Part shown: piece after piece, positions 34,015 to 43,537 of the stretch | How the letters are laid out: each line of letters begins with the position of its first letter | How positions within the stretch are numbered: position 1 is the stretch's first letter | Assembly: GCA_017554105.1 (NCBI GenBank) | Contig: JAFZIY010000014.1 | Location: 1 to 64,000, forward strand | Direction of reading: 5' to 3' | Length of the DNA stretch: 64,000 nucleotides | Origin: Prevotella sp. | GTDB taxonomy: Bacteria > Bacteroidota > Bacteroidia > Bacteroidales > Bacteroidaceae | Notes under the pieces: model-generated | What the model saw: only the letters and a program-made list of their open reading frames with translations | Database searches by the model: none | What the model was told of the DNA's origin: nothing | Program-made: the position numbers and the translations under genes

Positions 34015-36840
34015 ATGGACAACTATATTGAAATAAAGAACGCAAGGGTTAACAACCTCAAGAACATATCCCTGAAGATACCACGCAACAAGTTCATCGT
34101 TGTGGCGGGAGTCAGTGGCTCGGGCAAGTCGTCTCTTGCCTTTGACACCCTCTATGCCGAAGGTCAGAGGAGATATGTCGAGAGTCTGTCGTCATACGCG
34201 AGACAGTTCCTTGGTCGTATGAGCAAGCCCGAATGCGACTATATCAAGGGATTGCCACCGGCAATAGCCATCGAGCAGAAGGTGATAGCCAGGAATCCAC
34301 GTTCCACGGTCGGCACGTCCACCGAGATATACGAGTATCTCAGACTTCTTTTCTCACGCATCGGACACACATTCTCTCCGATATCAGGACAGGAAGTGAA
34401 GAAACACACGTCCGAGGACATCATCTCTTGCGTGAGACAATATAGCGAAGGCACACGTTTCGTGGTGCTCTCACCCATCCACATGCACGAGGGACGCACT
34501 CTTGAGAAGCAACTAAGGATGTATGTCCAGGAAGGTTTCGTTCGCCTTTGGATAGACAATGACTTCGTCAGGATTGAGGATTTCCTTGAGGACGAGAAGA
34601 ATCTCGAGCGTAAGGAAGATGAGATGATGCTTCTCATCGACCGTCTTTCTGTCGATAACTCAAAAGATGCAATATCACGACTCATCGATTCCGTTGAGAC
34701 CGCCTTCTATGAGGGTAATGGTGAATGCCGCCTTATGTTCCTTCCGTCAAACATCTTTTACGATTTCTCAATGAGTTTTGAGGCCGACGGAATGAAGTTC
34801 GAGGAACCCAACGACAATATGTTCTCGTTCAATTCTCCTATCGGTGCCTGCCCAACATGTGAGGGCTTCGGCAAGATAATAGGCATAGACGAGAAACTGG
34901 TGATACCGAATACGACACTTAGTGTCTACGACGGGTGTGTGCAGTGCTGGCACGGTGAGAAACTAAAGATGTGGCAGGACGAGTTCTGCAGACGTGCCGT
35001 GGCCGACAGCTTCCCTATCTTCGAACCCTACTACAATCTTTCCCAGAAGCATAAGGACATGCTCTGGCACGGACTTCCAAGCGACAAGAACCGTGATGAG
35101 CATGAGCGCGTGTCGATAGACGACTTCTTCAACATGGTGAAAGAGAACCAGTATAAAATTCAATACCGTGTATTGTTGAGCCGTTATCGTGGAAAGACGA
35201 CCTGTCCTGATTGTCACGGCACACGTTTGAAGCGTGAGTCGAACTATGTAAAGATAAACGGTATGAGCATTACCGACCTTGTCGAGATGCCTATCACCAA
35301 CCTCTACCAGTGGTTCCTTGGTCTTCAACTGAGCGAGCAGGAGGAGATGATTGCCAAAAGACTATTGACTGAGATACGTAGCCGTTTGGAATTCATTGTC
35401 AATGTGGGACTTGGATACCTCACGTTAAACAGACAGTCGAGCACTCTCTCGGGTGGAGAAAGTCAGAGAATCAACCTCACGACATCGTTGGGAAGCAGTC
35501 TTGTGGGCTCGCTTTATATCCTTGACGAGCCGAGCATCGGACTCCATAGTCGTGACACCTATCGACTCATCAAGGTGTTGAAAGACCTTAAGGACATAGG
35601 TAATACCGTTGTGGTGGTTGAGCATGATGAGGAGATACTTCGTTCCGCCGACTATCTCATCGACATCGGACCTGATGCCGGGCGCCTTGGCGGAAAGATT
35701 GTTTTCCAGGGTGATACCAAAGAGATTGAGAAACTCACGAAAGACCACCCTGAGGACTATCAGAAGTCGAACAGTTACACCGTGAGATACCTGACGGGAC
35801 AGGACAACATACCTCTTCCAGGCGGAAGAAGGAGATGGAACATGAGTATTCTCCTGAAAGGAGCGCGTATGAACAACCTGAAGGGCATCGACGTCAAGTT
35901 CCCTCTTAACGTGATGACCGTGGTATCGGGTGTCAGCGGTTCCGGCAAGTCCTCGCTTGTCAAGGGAATCCTCTACCCTGCCCTGAAGCGCCATCTCAGT
36001 GAGGTTGCCGAGCAGCCGGGCGAGTATATCGCCCTCGAAGGTGATTGGGAACAGATTAAACATGTTGAGATGGTCGACCAGAACCCCATCGGAAAGAGCA
36101 CGCGTTCCAATCCCGCGACATACGTTAAGGCCTACGATGCCATCAGACAGTTGTATGCCGATCAGCCTCTTTCGAAGCAAATGGGCTTCACACCCCAGTA
36201 TTTCTCGTTTAATACCGACGGCGGCAGGTGTGACGAGTGTAAGGGAGCGGGTGTGATTACCGTCGAGATGCAGTTCATGGCCGACATCGCCCTGGAGTGT
36301 GAGGCATGTCACGGAAAGCGTTTCAAGAAAGATATTCTCGACGTTAACTTCCACGACAAGGATATCAATGACGTGCTTGACATGACCGTTTCAGAGGCAA
36401 TAGAGTTCTTCGACAAGTACAATGAGAAGACCATCTCCGACCGTCTCCGTCCTCTCGAGGCCGTGGGATTAGGCTATATCAAACTCGGTCAGAGTTCATC
36501 AACGCTCTCCGGTGGTGAGAACCAGCGTGTCAAACTGGCCTATTACATCGGTCAGGAGCGTCAGGAACCCACCCTTTTCATCTTCGACGAGCCCACCACG
36601 GGCCTTCACTTCCATGATATTCGTCGTCTGTTGTCTGCCTTCGACGCATTGATAGAAAGAGGTCACACGATACTCGTCATCGAGCATAACATGGACATCA
36701 TAAAGTGTGCCGACCACGTCATCGACTTAGGACCTGAAGGTGGTTCCGCCGGTGGTTTCATAGTATGCGAGGGAACACCAGAGGAGATAGTGGGTTGCGA
36801 GAAAAGTATAACTGGGAGATTCCTGAAAGAAAAACTATGA
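34015..36840 (+). CDS. uvrA: Excinuclease ABC subunit A
   Basis: This 941-residue dimeric ABC-type DNA-damage sensor works in nucleotide excision repair with UvrB. It has two Walker A motifs ([22 protein letters not shown] near residue 32, [17 protein letters not shown] near 641), two ABC signatures ([11 protein letters not shown] and [11 protein letters not shown]) and Walker [13 protein letters not shown] near 862. Zinc-binding CxxC pairs are at [25 protein letters not shown] and [29 protein letters not shown] lies near 71. The length matches Bacteroidetes UvrA. No LexA-type box is seen upstream; it likely depends on the nudC promoter. Confidence 0.97.
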   Translation: MDNYIEIKNARVNNLKNISLKIPRNKFIVVAGVSGSGKSSLAFDTLYAEGQRRYVESLSSYARQFLGRMSKPECDYIKGLPPAIAIEQKVIARNPRSTVGTSTEIYEYLRLLFSRIGHTFSPISGQEVKKHTSEDIISCVRQYSEGTRFVVLSPIHMHEGRTLEKQLRMYVQEGFVRLWIDNDFVRIEDFLEDEKNLERKEDEMMLLIDRLSVDNSKDAISRLIDSVETAFYEGNGECRLMFLPSNIFYDFSMSFEADGMKFEEPNDNMFSFNSPIGACPTCEGFGKIIGIDEKLVIPNTTLSVYDGCVQCWHGEKLKMWQDEFCRRAVADSFPIFEPYYNLSQKHKDMLWHGLPSDKNRDEHERVSIDDFFNMVKENQYKIQYRVLLSRYRGKTTCPDCHGTRLKRESNYVKINGMSITDLVEMPITNLYQWFLGLQLSEQEEMIAKRLLTEIRSRLEFIVNVGLGYLTLNRQSSTLSGGESQRINLTTSLGSSLVGSLYILDEPSIGLHSRDTYRLIKVLKDLKDIGNTVVVVEHDEEILRSADYLIDIGPDAGRLGGKIVFQGDTKEIEKLTKDHPEDYQKSNSYTVRYLTGQDNIPLPGGRRRWNMSILLKGARMNNLKGIDVKFPLNVMTVVSGVSGSGKSSLVKGILYPALKRHLSEVAEQPGEYIALEGDWEQIKHVEMVDQNPIGKSTRSNPATYVKAYDAIRQLYADQPLSKQMGFTPQYFSFNTDGGRCDECKGAGVITVEMQFMADIALECEACHGKRFKKDILDVNFHDKDINDVLDMTVSEAIEFFDKYNEKTISDRLRPLEAVGLGYIKLGQSSSTLSGGENQRVKLAYYIGQERQEPTLFIFDEPTTGLHFHDIRRLLSAFDALIERGHTILVIEHNMDIIKCADHVIDLGPEGGSAGGFIVCEGTPEEIVGCEKSITGRFLKEKL

Positions 36841-36854
36841 GGCTTCCATAGCAG

Positions 36855-36927
36855 AGCGGTAAACGGGACTCGAACCCGCGACCCTCGGCTTGGGAAGCCA
36901 ATGCTCTACCAACTGAGCTATTACCGC
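36855..36927 (-). tRNA. tRNA-Gly (anticodon CCC)
   Basis: Read on the minus strand, the acceptor GCGGTAA pairs with TTACCGC. The D arm is AGCTCAGTTGGTAGAGC, the anticodon loop TTCCCAA gives anticodon CCC, the T arm contains GGGTTCGAGTCCC, and the discriminator is T. CCA is not encoded. It lies 34 nt after tRNA-Thr. Confidence 0.95.
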
Positions 36928-36961
36928 TTAAACAATTTCATTTGAGACTTTCGAACTTTGG

Positions 36962-37034
<73 letters not shown>

Positions 37035-37086
37035 ATTCCATAATTCATTAACATGTAAAAAAGAAGCATTTTCGCCAAATGCGGTG

Positions 37087-37094
37087 CAAAGGTA
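37087..37094 (-). promoter_or_regulatory. -7 box (TACCTTTG) of the tRNA-Thr/tRNA-Gly unit
   Basis: The minus strand reads TACCTTTG 52 nt before the mature 5' end of tRNA-Thr. Confidence 0.55.
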
Positions 37095-37171
37095 GTTAAT
37101 TTATATCACTTTCAACTATTATCTCTTCTTTAATTCTTGCTATTTAACTTTTTTAAACAAGTTAAATCCCC

Positions 37172-38266
37172 TTAATTCGTTATTGTCGCCACGACATACT
37201 CCGAACGCGTTCCTATTCGGAACTTCCCCCCCCATATTCCGATGCCCGAACTGACGTAATAATAGGTGTTTCCACGCTTCCACGGACCAAAGGCACACTC
37301 ATATACCGACTCCGTAATCAGGGATATCGGCCACACCTGACCGTGATGCGTATGTCCACTGAACTGGAAGTCAATGCCACATTTCTCCGACTCCTCCAGG
37401 TTATACGGCTGATGGTCGAGCAATATGGTGAACTTGTTCTTGTCGGCCTTCTCCATCAGTTGTGCCGTCTTCAGTCGTCTCATGTTCATCCTGTCGTCGC
37501 GACCTATAATCTGAATGGAGTCCATCACTACGGAACTATCCCTCAATAGCGTTATTCCCGACTCCTTGTAGAATTCAAGGGCATTGTCAACGCCCGAGAA
37601 GAACTCATGGTTTCCTATGCATGCTATAACAGGAGCATTGATTTTCCTTAGTTCCTCCGCCATCTTCTCCTCCTTCAGGGGTCGCATCGAGCGGTCTATT
37701 ATATCCCCCGCAATAAGCACCACGTCAGGCTTCTCATCATTGATAATACCCACCCAGCGGCTCAGTTCACCCTTCCTGTTATGATATCCGAGATGCAGGT
37801 CGCTGAGCAATACCGCCTTTATTGGTTTCGCCAATGGCTTGTCGGTCTTTATGGTAATGGTCTCACGATACTTATTATTATAATGTATGTACCCATAGAC
37901 CAGCAATCCACCTACCACGACCAGGAGAGTCACACTTCCCCAGACGCTGTTCTTGAGGAAGGAGGCAGGCACCAGACGAACCAGCCTGCCGATGTCGAGA
38001 ACCAGGAAGGCCATCACCATATACAGCAATACCACCAGCCACCCTGTCCCAATCTGATATACCGATACCGAGATAGGCATGGGGAGTCTGTCAAGCATCG
38101 GCGACAAGGTAACGAAAAGACACGCCACCGACAACACTGCCAATGCCGTCGACAGCCATTTCACCCATATCGCGAACGGGAGAATACGCCATATATGCCA
38201 TATGACATACACGTTGGCCGACAGCATCAGCGCCAGGAATATGATGAAAAACAACCTCATTGTCAA
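37172..38266 (-). CDS. Membrane-anchored metallophosphoesterase
   Basis: This 364-residue protein has an N-terminal membrane part of about four helices (residues ~4-130) followed by a calcineurin-like phosphoesterase domain. The five metal motifs are visible: LLSDLHLGYHN near residue 154, VVLIAGDIIDRS near 182, VIACIGNHEFF near 217, ILLDHQP near 285 and QFSGHTHHGQVWPISL near 305. It resembles the YaeI/YkuE group, which in B. subtilis and E. coli has been linked to lipid or peptidoglycan-lipid phosphoesters. It is monocistronic with TACTTTTG at 38288-38281 on its strand. Confidence 0.9.
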   Translation of the reverse strand: MTMRLFFIIFLALMLSANVYVIWHIWRILPFAIWVKWLSTALAVLSVACLFVTLSPMLDRLPMPISVSVYQIGTGWLVVLLYMVMAFLVLDIGRLVRLVPASFLKNSVWGSVTLLVVVGGLLVYGYIHYNNKYRETITIKTDKPLAKPIKAVLLSDLHLGYHNRKGELSRWVGIINDEKPDVVLIAGDIIDRSMRPLKEEKMAEELRKINAPVIACIGNHEFFSGVDNALEFYKESGITLLRDSSVVMDSIQIIGRDDRMNMRRLKTAQLMEKADKNKFTILLDHQPYNLEESEKCGIDFQFSGHTHHGQVWPISLITESVYECAFGPWKRGNTYYYVSSGIGIWGGKFRIGTRSEYVVATITN

Positions 38267-38409
38267 ATAAAACTATGGTGCAAAAGTACAATTAAATACT
38301 TAAACTCCTCCCTAATGCTATCTCAAAAATAGTGTTAAATGATTAATAAAAGTGAAGAAATGACTCGTTTTACATATATTTCAAATACCTTTGCACAAAA
38401 ATAAGCGAG

Positions 38410-38613
38410 ATGGATTGGCAAATAATCATCGTTTCCATTGTAATACTATGCGCTGTAGCGTATGTGATTGTCAGGATCAGGCGTACCGTCAGCAATTCCG
38501 GCGACCCCTGTGCCAATTGCGGATGCTGCCCGGCAAACAAACGTCAGATGTCATCCTGTGAGGGAAAATGCCCATGCGAGGAAAGAAATAGCGACAAAAA
38601 TTTGCAAGAATAA
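38410..38613 (+). CDS. FeoB-associated-type Cys-rich membrane protein
   Basis: This 67-residue protein has one N-terminal membrane helix (MDWQIIIVSIVILCAVAYVIV) and a Cys-rich tail (DPCANCGCCPANKRQMSSCEGKCPCEE, seen in parts, with eight cysteines). It matches the small FeoB-associated Cys-rich family, normally encoded next to the ferrous-iron transporter feoB, where it may bind metal. No feoA or feoB is nearby, so this copy is orphaned. TACCTTTG (38386-38393) lies upstream. tRNA-Cys follows 37 nt downstream with its own box. Confidence 0.78.
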   Translation: MDWQIIIVSIVILCAVAYVIVRIRRTVSNSGDPCANCGCCPANKRQMSSCEGKCPCEERNSDKNLQE

Positions 38614-38650
38614 AAATAAAACACTACCTTTGCACTCGCTTTGAAACAAT

Positions 38651-38721
38651 GGTACCTTGGCCGATCGGTTAGGTAACGGTCTGCAAAACCGTGTAGAGCA
38701 GTTCGACTCTGCTAGGTACCT
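38651..38721 (+). tRNA. tRNA-Cys (anticodon GCA)
   Basis: The acceptor GGTACCT pairs with AGGTACC and the discriminator is T, as usual for Cys tRNA. The anticodon loop CTGCAAA gives GCA, and the T arm contains CAGTTCGACTCTG. No CCA is encoded. A TACCTTTG box lies about 20 nt upstream. Confidence 0.93.
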
Positions 38722-38777
38722 CACCACCACTGCTGCTTCTCCTATTCATTACGGGGAAGCAGTTTTTGTTGTAAATG

Positions 38778-38809
38778 TTTGTGAGTTTTGTCTTCTTTTA
38801 GTAATTTTG
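38778..38809 (+). promoter_or_regulatory. Promoter of the EFR1 gene (TTTG-N20-TAATTTTG), start codon 4 nt downstream
   Basis: TTTG (38778-38781) and TAATTTTG (38802-38809) are 20 nt apart. The ATG at 38814 would be at or within a few bases of the transcription start, so the mRNA may be leaderless. Confidence 0.7.
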
Positions 38810-38813
38810 CACC

Positions 38814-39581
38814 ATGATTCTCTATTTCTCGGCAACAGGTAACACACGATGGGCAGCGGAATACATATCTGAGGCGATTGGCGAAAGACTCGTCAATATG
38901 GCCGATATCGACGTTTCAGAGCCATTGGAGTTATCTGACGGTGAGAGAGTGGGCTTCTGCTTTCCCGTACACGGATGGCGCCCCCCGATGCTCGTGAGAA
39001 GGTTTGTGGCCAGCATGAGGTTCACCAATTTCCACGACAACTATGTGTGGGCGCTGTGCTCGGCAGGCGACGACATCGGACAGACGATGGAGATATTCAC
39101 CAAGGACCTGTCAGCCAGAGGCATCGCACTTCATAGCCGTTTCTCGATAATAATGCCCGAGAGTTACGTTGGCCTGCCTTTCATGGACGTTGACAAGCCC
39201 GAGAAGGAATACGCCAAGAAGAAGACGGCCAAGATGATGCTCGAGGAATATGTGCGTGACATAGCGGAATGCGAACGGGGCATAACACGTACATACAAGG
39301 GTAAATGGCCCCGCACCAACAGTTATGTGCTCGGTGAGTTCTTCGTGGGCATGCTCATCACCGACAGTCCGTTCCGGGTGACCGAGGACAAATGCCTCAG
39401 ATGCGGCACATGCGCCTCAGTATGTCCGGTGAACGACATCGAGGGAGGAAAGGACATGATGCCCCGGTGGAAACATAACGGCCAGTGCCTGACATGCTTC
39501 AACTGCTATCACCACTGCCCCACCCACGCCATTGAATACGGCAGGAGGACCAAGAACAAAGGACAATACTATTATAAGTAA
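38814..39581 (+). CDS. EFR1-type flavodoxin-ferredoxin fusion
   Basis: This 255-residue protein fuses an N-terminal flavodoxin-like FMN domain (ILYFSATGNTRWAAEYI, first phosphate-binding loop) to two [4Fe-4S] ferredoxin motifs. These are KCLRCGTCASVCPV near residue 193 and QCLTCFNCYHHCPTHAI near 224. It matches the EFR1 family, thought to act as a soluble electron carrier, often in anaerobes. The partner is unknown. The M6 protease gene follows after 21 nt and may be transcribed with it. The promoter sits immediately before the start codon. Confidence 0.9.
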   Translation: MILYFSATGNTRWAAEYISEAIGERLVNMADIDVSEPLELSDGERVGFCFPVHGWRPPMLVRRFVASMRFTNFHDNYVWALCSAGDDIGQTMEIFTKDLSARGIALHSRFSIIMPESYVGLPFMDVDKPEKEYAKKKTAKMMLEEYVRDIAECERGITRTYKGKWPRTNSYVLGEFFVGMLITDSPFRVTEDKCLRCGTCASVCPVNDIEGGKDMMPRWKHNGQCLTCFNCYHHCPTHAIEYGRRTKNKGQYYYK

Positions 39582-39602
39582 ATTAGATAAAACAACAAGA
39601 AT

Positions 39603-41861
39603 ATGAATAAGTTATTTTTAATTGCGTTATCATTGATATTGAGCATTGCAGCCTGGGGCGTGAAGGTAAATCCCGGGCCGGTAGTGGTTACCCAGAGCGA
39701 CGGTACCAAGATTACCGTCTATGCCTATGGCGATGCTGAGAACCATTGGTACACCACCTCCGACGGTGTCCTGCTGTTCCATGAGGGATACGACTTCTTC
39801 ATCGCAAGTGTTGACTCCGAGGGTAACCTTACTCCCACGAAGCAACTCGCGCACGAGCCTTCAGCCAGGTCAGCCTCAGAGACACAACTCGTGAACAGCC
39901 AGAACCGCAAGTTGTTCTATGAGAAGTCAGGCGTGCGCAAGGCCCCGCGCAAGGAACCCGTGGAGGACAACAACCTGCTGTTCTTCCATACAGGAAGTCC
40001 AAAGGCACTGGTCATCCTGGCAGAGTTCACCGACAGCGTCTTCAAGGATGCCGACCCAAAGAGCGTCTTCGAGGAGTATCTCAATGCTGACGTCATAAAC
40101 AACAACGTGGGAAACAAGACCGTAGGACGTAACTACGGTAGTGTGAAGAAATACTTCTCCGACATGAGTTTCGGCACGTTCACACCACAGTTCGACATCT
40201 ATGGTCCCGTACAGTTGTCACATAACCTGAAGTACTACGGTGCAGGCAAAGACAACATGAGCAGACTGATTCCCGAGGTGTGCGAGTTGGCCGACGCTGA
40301 GGTTGACTTCACTCAATACGACGAGAACAACGACGGCTATGTTGACCTTGTATATATCATCTGTGCCGGCTACTCACAGTCATGGACACAGAACTCCACC
40401 GACTGCATCTGGCCGAAGTCAGGAGGTGCCTTCTACGGTACCTTCGACGGCAAGAACGTGTACCGCTTCGGCGTACATACCGAACTGAACGCATACCCCG
40501 GAGCCTTCAGCCAGCCATACCGTATCAACGGTATAGGACTCTTCTGTCATGAGTTCTCCCACTGCATGGGACTCCCCGACATCTATCCCACCACCGATGC
40601 AGCACAGAACGCGCTTAATCCCGCAATGGAGAACTGGGACCTGATGGACGGAGGCGAATACACCTACAACGGCTACTACCCCACCGAATACTCCGCATGG
40701 GAGCGTGAGGCACTGGGATGGTTCACCATCGACACACTCACCACCAACGACAAGGGAAGCGTGCAACTGAAGAACATCAACAACGGAGGCAAGGCATATA
40801 GGATACTCAACAATCAGGACAACAGCGGCAAGGAGTATGTCATCCTTCAGTACATCCAGAACACCGGATGGAACTCCAAGTTGCCCGGAACGATAAGGGT
40901 GAACGGCAGCAGCGTACAGTTGCCCGGTCACGGAATGCTTGTGACGCATGTCGACTACGATGCCGATGCCTTCTCGCTGAGGTACAACTCCGTAAACAAC
41001 ACCACGGGCCACTCACGATATACCGTAGTTCCCGCCGACGGCGAGTACATCAGTTCATACGACGCTAATAACAAAGACAACTATATGACGAGCATGGCGG
41101 GCGACCTCTTCCCAGGCACCCAGAACGTGACCGAACTGCTCTCCATACCGTTCTATACGGGCGACGACACCTCGAAGCCCATCCTCAACATCGTCGAGAC
41201 CACATCAGGAAGCAATGCCGGCGTGACCTTCGACTATATCGTACCCAACGACATCATAGTTGAGAAGGAAGGATGTGCCGTTGACAGCATCTTCGTCAAC
41301 AGCATAGGCACCGAGGATATCACACTCGAGAACGCTACCGTGACCACCTATTCCAACGGAGACAACCTCATCGAGGCAACCGACTTCAGCGATGCCAAGA
41401 TAGTATTCACGAACGGTGTTGACATCAGCGAACTCGACTCACTGCACCTCAATGTTTACTCATACGACGAGATAGACCTGCAGGTGGAACTCTTCTTCGG
41501 TGTAGGCAACTCCTCTAACGGGATAAAAGCACTGGAAGACGAGGCAGACGAGGCCTACGTTACAACAACGCTTGTTGCAAGGGAATGGAACAACATCGAC
41601 CTGGCAATAGAGAAAATCGCACCCGAAGGCGCCGACCTCACCAACCTCAAGGAAATCCGACTGTCAGGAGGTAACGGCAAGACTATCTTCCTGAACAACA
41701 TCTACTTCTACGGTGAGACGCCCGACGGCATAGACGCCATCACCCATCACCCAACGCCCAACACCCGATACTACACCATCGACGGCATCCTGCTCAATCA
41801 GGGACAAAGCCTGAAGAAAGGAATATATATCATCAACGGAAAGAAATACGTAGTGAAATAA
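39603..41861 (+). CDS. Secreted M6 family metalloprotease with C-terminal sorting-like domain
   Basis: This 752-residue protein has a signal peptide (MNKLFLIALSLILSIAAWGVKV). An N-terminal segment with the WYTTSDGVLLFHEGYDF block follows, then the M6 (immune inhibitor A-like) catalytic domain with zinc site FCHEFSHCMGLPD near residue 316 and NWDLMDGGEY near 346. From ~520 on there are beta-sandwich regions. The final residues (YTIDGILLNQGQSLKKGIYIINGKKYVVK) look like the C-terminal signal of type IX-secreted Prevotella proteins. It is probably a surface or secreted protease. GC content is higher than at neighbouring intergenic DNA. A terminator follows. Confidence 0.9.
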   Translation: MNKLFLIALSLILSIAAWGVKVNPGPVVVTQSDGTKITVYAYGDAENHWYTTSDGVLLFHEGYDFFIASVDSEGNLTPTKQLAHEPSARSASETQLVNSQNRKLFYEKSGVRKAPRKEPVEDNNLLFFHTGSPKALVILAEFTDSVFKDADPKSVFEEYLNADVINNNVGNKTVGRNYGSVKKYFSDMSFGTFTPQFDIYGPVQLSHNLKYYGAGKDNMSRLIPEVCELADAEVDFTQYDENNDGYVDLVYIICAGYSQSWTQNSTDCIWPKSGGAFYGTFDGKNVYRFGVHTELNAYPGAFSQPYRINGIGLFCHEFSHCMGLPDIYPTTDAAQNALNPAMENWDLMDGGEYTYNGYYPTEYSAWEREALGWFTIDTLTTNDKGSVQLKNINNGGKAYRILNNQDNSGKEYVILQYIQNTGWNSKLPGTIRVNGSSVQLPGHGMLVTHVDYDADAFSLRYNSVNNTTGHSRYTVVPADGEYISSYDANNKDNYMTSMAGDLFPGTQNVTELLSIPFYTGDDTSKPILNIVETTSGSNAGVTFDYIVPNDIIVEKEGCAVDSIFVNSIGTEDITLENATVTTYSNGDNLIEATDFSDAKIVFTNGVDISELDSLHLNVYSYDEIDLQVELFFGVGNSSNGIKALEDEADEAYVTTTLVAREWNNIDLAIEKIAPEGADLTNLKEIRLSGGNGKTIFLNNIYFYGETPDGIDAITHHPTPNTRYYTIDGILLNQGQSLKKGIYIINGKKYVVK

Positions 41862-41865
41862 CAAA

Positions 41866-41895
41866 AAAGGCTGGCTCAACGCCGGCCCTTTTTGT
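41866..41895 (+). terminator. Terminator after the M6 protease gene
   Basis: The stem AGGCTGGC / GCCGGCCCT, with one bulge and a 5-nt loop, is followed by TTTTTG. Confidence 0.7.
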
Positions 41896-41943
41896 TGGTT
41901 GTTGGTTGAAGGTTGAATGTTGATGTGTGCGCTTCGCCCCCTC

Positions 41944-42134
41944 GCTAGATTGCAAGATTGCATATTGCATTCGTTTTTTTTAGAGAGAAGAGAAATTATA
42001 GTTAATAAAGTATAATTATATTATGTAATATATTGATTATTAATTATTTATATAATATTTATTATACAAATACTTTAACTCTCTACTCCTCGCTTGAAAA
42101 AAAAATGTTTGCAATATGCAATATGCAATCTAAC
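41944..42134. repeat. 191-bp inverted-repeat element, second of the design seen at 425-617
   Basis: The left arm 41944-41969 (GCTAGATTGCAAGATTGC...) and right arm 42110-42134 (TGCAATATGCAATATGC...) are imperfect inverted copies built of TGCAATA heptamers. A 140-bp core is almost pure A/T, with AGAGAGAAGAG on the left mirrored by CTCTCTACTCCT on the right. Length and design match 425-617 (193 bp, TGTAACA heptamers). No gene is seen in 41896-42337 apart from these repeats. Confidence 0.7.
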
Positions 42135-42155
42135 TTGCTACATGCGTCACTTCCG

Positions 42156-42275
42156 CATGTAAGAAGTGGCTCCTGACCCTCTCACTTGTGGCTCCTGACC
42201 GCCTCAGGAGTATATGTTTTTCGTGAAATGTGTGCCGTTTTAGGTTGATTTTCATCTCAAGTGGCTAATAATCTC
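42156..42275. repeat. Degenerate ~22-nt periodic array D
   Basis: Between the inverted-repeat element and the lipoprotein promoter, ~22-nt units recur. AGTGGCTCCTGACC and TGTGGCTCCTGACC (42166-42201) are the clearest pair, followed by CTCAGGAGTATATG, which resembles arrays A-C. Confidence 0.45.
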
Positions 42276-42337
42276 AAGTTTTATTTCTATATTTGCATCA
42301 TAATTATGATAATCTATTCATGGATATAATACATAAT

Positions 42338-42811
42338 ATGAGAAGAAACATTATTATCTTGTTTTTAGCCTTTGCTGCTGTGATGTTGCAGGGGTGCAAG
42401 GAGAACTATTCCGTAGGAGAAAAAGTAGGAAATCTCATAGAATTCACGAAGAAAGGAGTAATTTGGGATTCATGGGAGGGCAGCCTGAACTTAACTCAGA
42501 CAGGTATGAACACTAGTGGCGCACCGTTCTATTTCTCATTTGACAATGACAGAACCGACCAGGACTCACTTGTCCAGTTGCTTTATCAGGCACAGGTGGA
42601 GGGCTGGAAGGTAAAACTGAAGTACCATGAGGTGTGGGGATTAAAGAATGTCTTCCAAAACCGTGGCGAGTCAGATTACTTCATTGATGGTGTTGAGGTG
42701 TTGGACCGTGATTTTGCCAATCCTCTAAAACATGCCGGACTGAAACAAGGTCATGTGGTTGATACCATATGGGTCGTTGTTGACAAGCAGGAATTACTGA
42801 ACCGCAAGTGA
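42338..42811 (+). CDS. Putative lipoprotein of unknown function
   Basis: With the ATG at 42338 this is a 157-residue protein with a lipoprotein signal (MRRNIIILFLAFAAVMLQGCK, lipobox LQGC). The mature part contains EKVGNLIEFTKKGVIWDSWEG, PFYFSFDNDR and VKLKYHEVWGLKNVFQNRGESDYFI. I recognise it as a conserved Bacteroidales protein that is sometimes mis-named as a dehydrogenase; no catalytic motif is seen. A TATATTTG box is at 42288-42295. Alternative in-frame ATG at 42320 would add six residues and weaken the signal peptide. Confidence 0.75.
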   Translation: MRRNIIILFLAFAAVMLQGCKENYSVGEKVGNLIEFTKKGVIWDSWEGSLNLTQTGMNTSGAPFYFSFDNDRTDQDSLVQLLYQAQVEGWKVKLKYHEVWGLKNVFQNRGESDYFIDGVEVLDRDFANPLKHAGLKQGHVVDTIWVVVDKQELLNRK

Positions 42812-42822
42812 AAATAAAACCA

Positions 42823-42860
42823 CTCTCCTCCCCCTGGGGAGGACGGGAGGGGCCGTGGGG
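42823..42860. repeat. GC-rich palindromic interspersed repeat, copy 2 (diverged)
   Basis: CTCTCCTCCCCCTGGGGAGGACGGGAGGGG-type sequence (given in part) fills the gap between convergent genes and ends at the yggS stop. It is related to 216-255 and 44086-44123. Confidence 0.6.
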
Positions 42861-42861
42861 C

Positions 42862-43536
42862 TTAATACACTCTTGGTCCGAATATCGTTGTTCCGATGCG
42901 GACCATAGTGGAGTGGCACTCGAGGGCGATGGGATAGTCGTGGCTCATGCCCCATGAACGCTCACAGAAGGTGTCGTCGTCGGCGAAGTACTTGGCTTTG
43001 ACCTCATCGAAGAAGTCGGATGCCAGGAGCATCTCACGGCGTATCACCTCGGTGTCCTCGACATAACTGGCCATCATCATCAGACCGCAGATGCGCACGT
43101 TCTTCAGTTCCCTCCACTCACCTTCGGCAAGCATCTGACGGCAGTTGTCGAGCGAGAAGCCGTACTTGGTCTCTTCCTCCGCGATGTGCAGTTCGAGGAG
43201 TACGTTGATGACGCGGTTGTTCTTTATTGCCTGTTTGTTTATCTCCCTGAGCAGTTTCAGGGAGTCGACGGCGTCAATCATCGAGATGTAGGGTGCGATG
43301 TACTTCACCTTGTTGGTCTGCAGGTGACCTATGAAATGCCACTCGATGTCCTTGGGCAGCACGTCGACCTTCTGTCTTATTTCCTGCTCGTGGCTCTCGC
43401 CAAAGATGCGATGCCCCTGCTCGTAGGCCTCCATGATATACTCTGCGGGGTGGTACTTGCTCACGGCGACGAGTCGCACTCCCTCGGGCAGGCTATCGAG
43501 AACCTTCTTGAGATTATCTTTGACGTTGTATTCCAT
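42862..43536 (-). CDS. yggS: YggS/PLPBP family pyridoxal-phosphate homeostasis protein
   Basis: This 224-residue TIM-barrel protein binds PLP through the Lys in RLVAVSKYHPAEYI near residue 27. Other blocks are FGESHEQEIRQK near 46, IEWHFIGHLQTNKVKYI near 66, GLMMMAS near 150 and the PLP phosphate site SWGMSHDYPIAL...STMVRIGTTIFGPR at the C-terminus. It is not a catalyst but buffers PLP and affects amino-acid pools. It starts 1 nt after the stop of the DUF4494 gene, so the two form a tight operon. Confidence 0.94.
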   Translation of the reverse strand: MEYNVKDNLKKVLDSLPEGVRLVAVSKYHPAEYIMEAYEQGHRIFGESHEQEIRQKVDVLPKDIEWHFIGHLQTNKVKYIAPYISMIDAVDSLKLLREINKQAIKNNRVINVLLELHIAEEETKYGFSLDNCRQMLAEGEWRELKNVRICGLMMMASYVEDTEVIRREMLLASDFFDEVKAKYFADDDTFCERSWGMSHDYPIALECHSTMVRIGTTIFGPRVY

Positions 43537-43537
43537 A

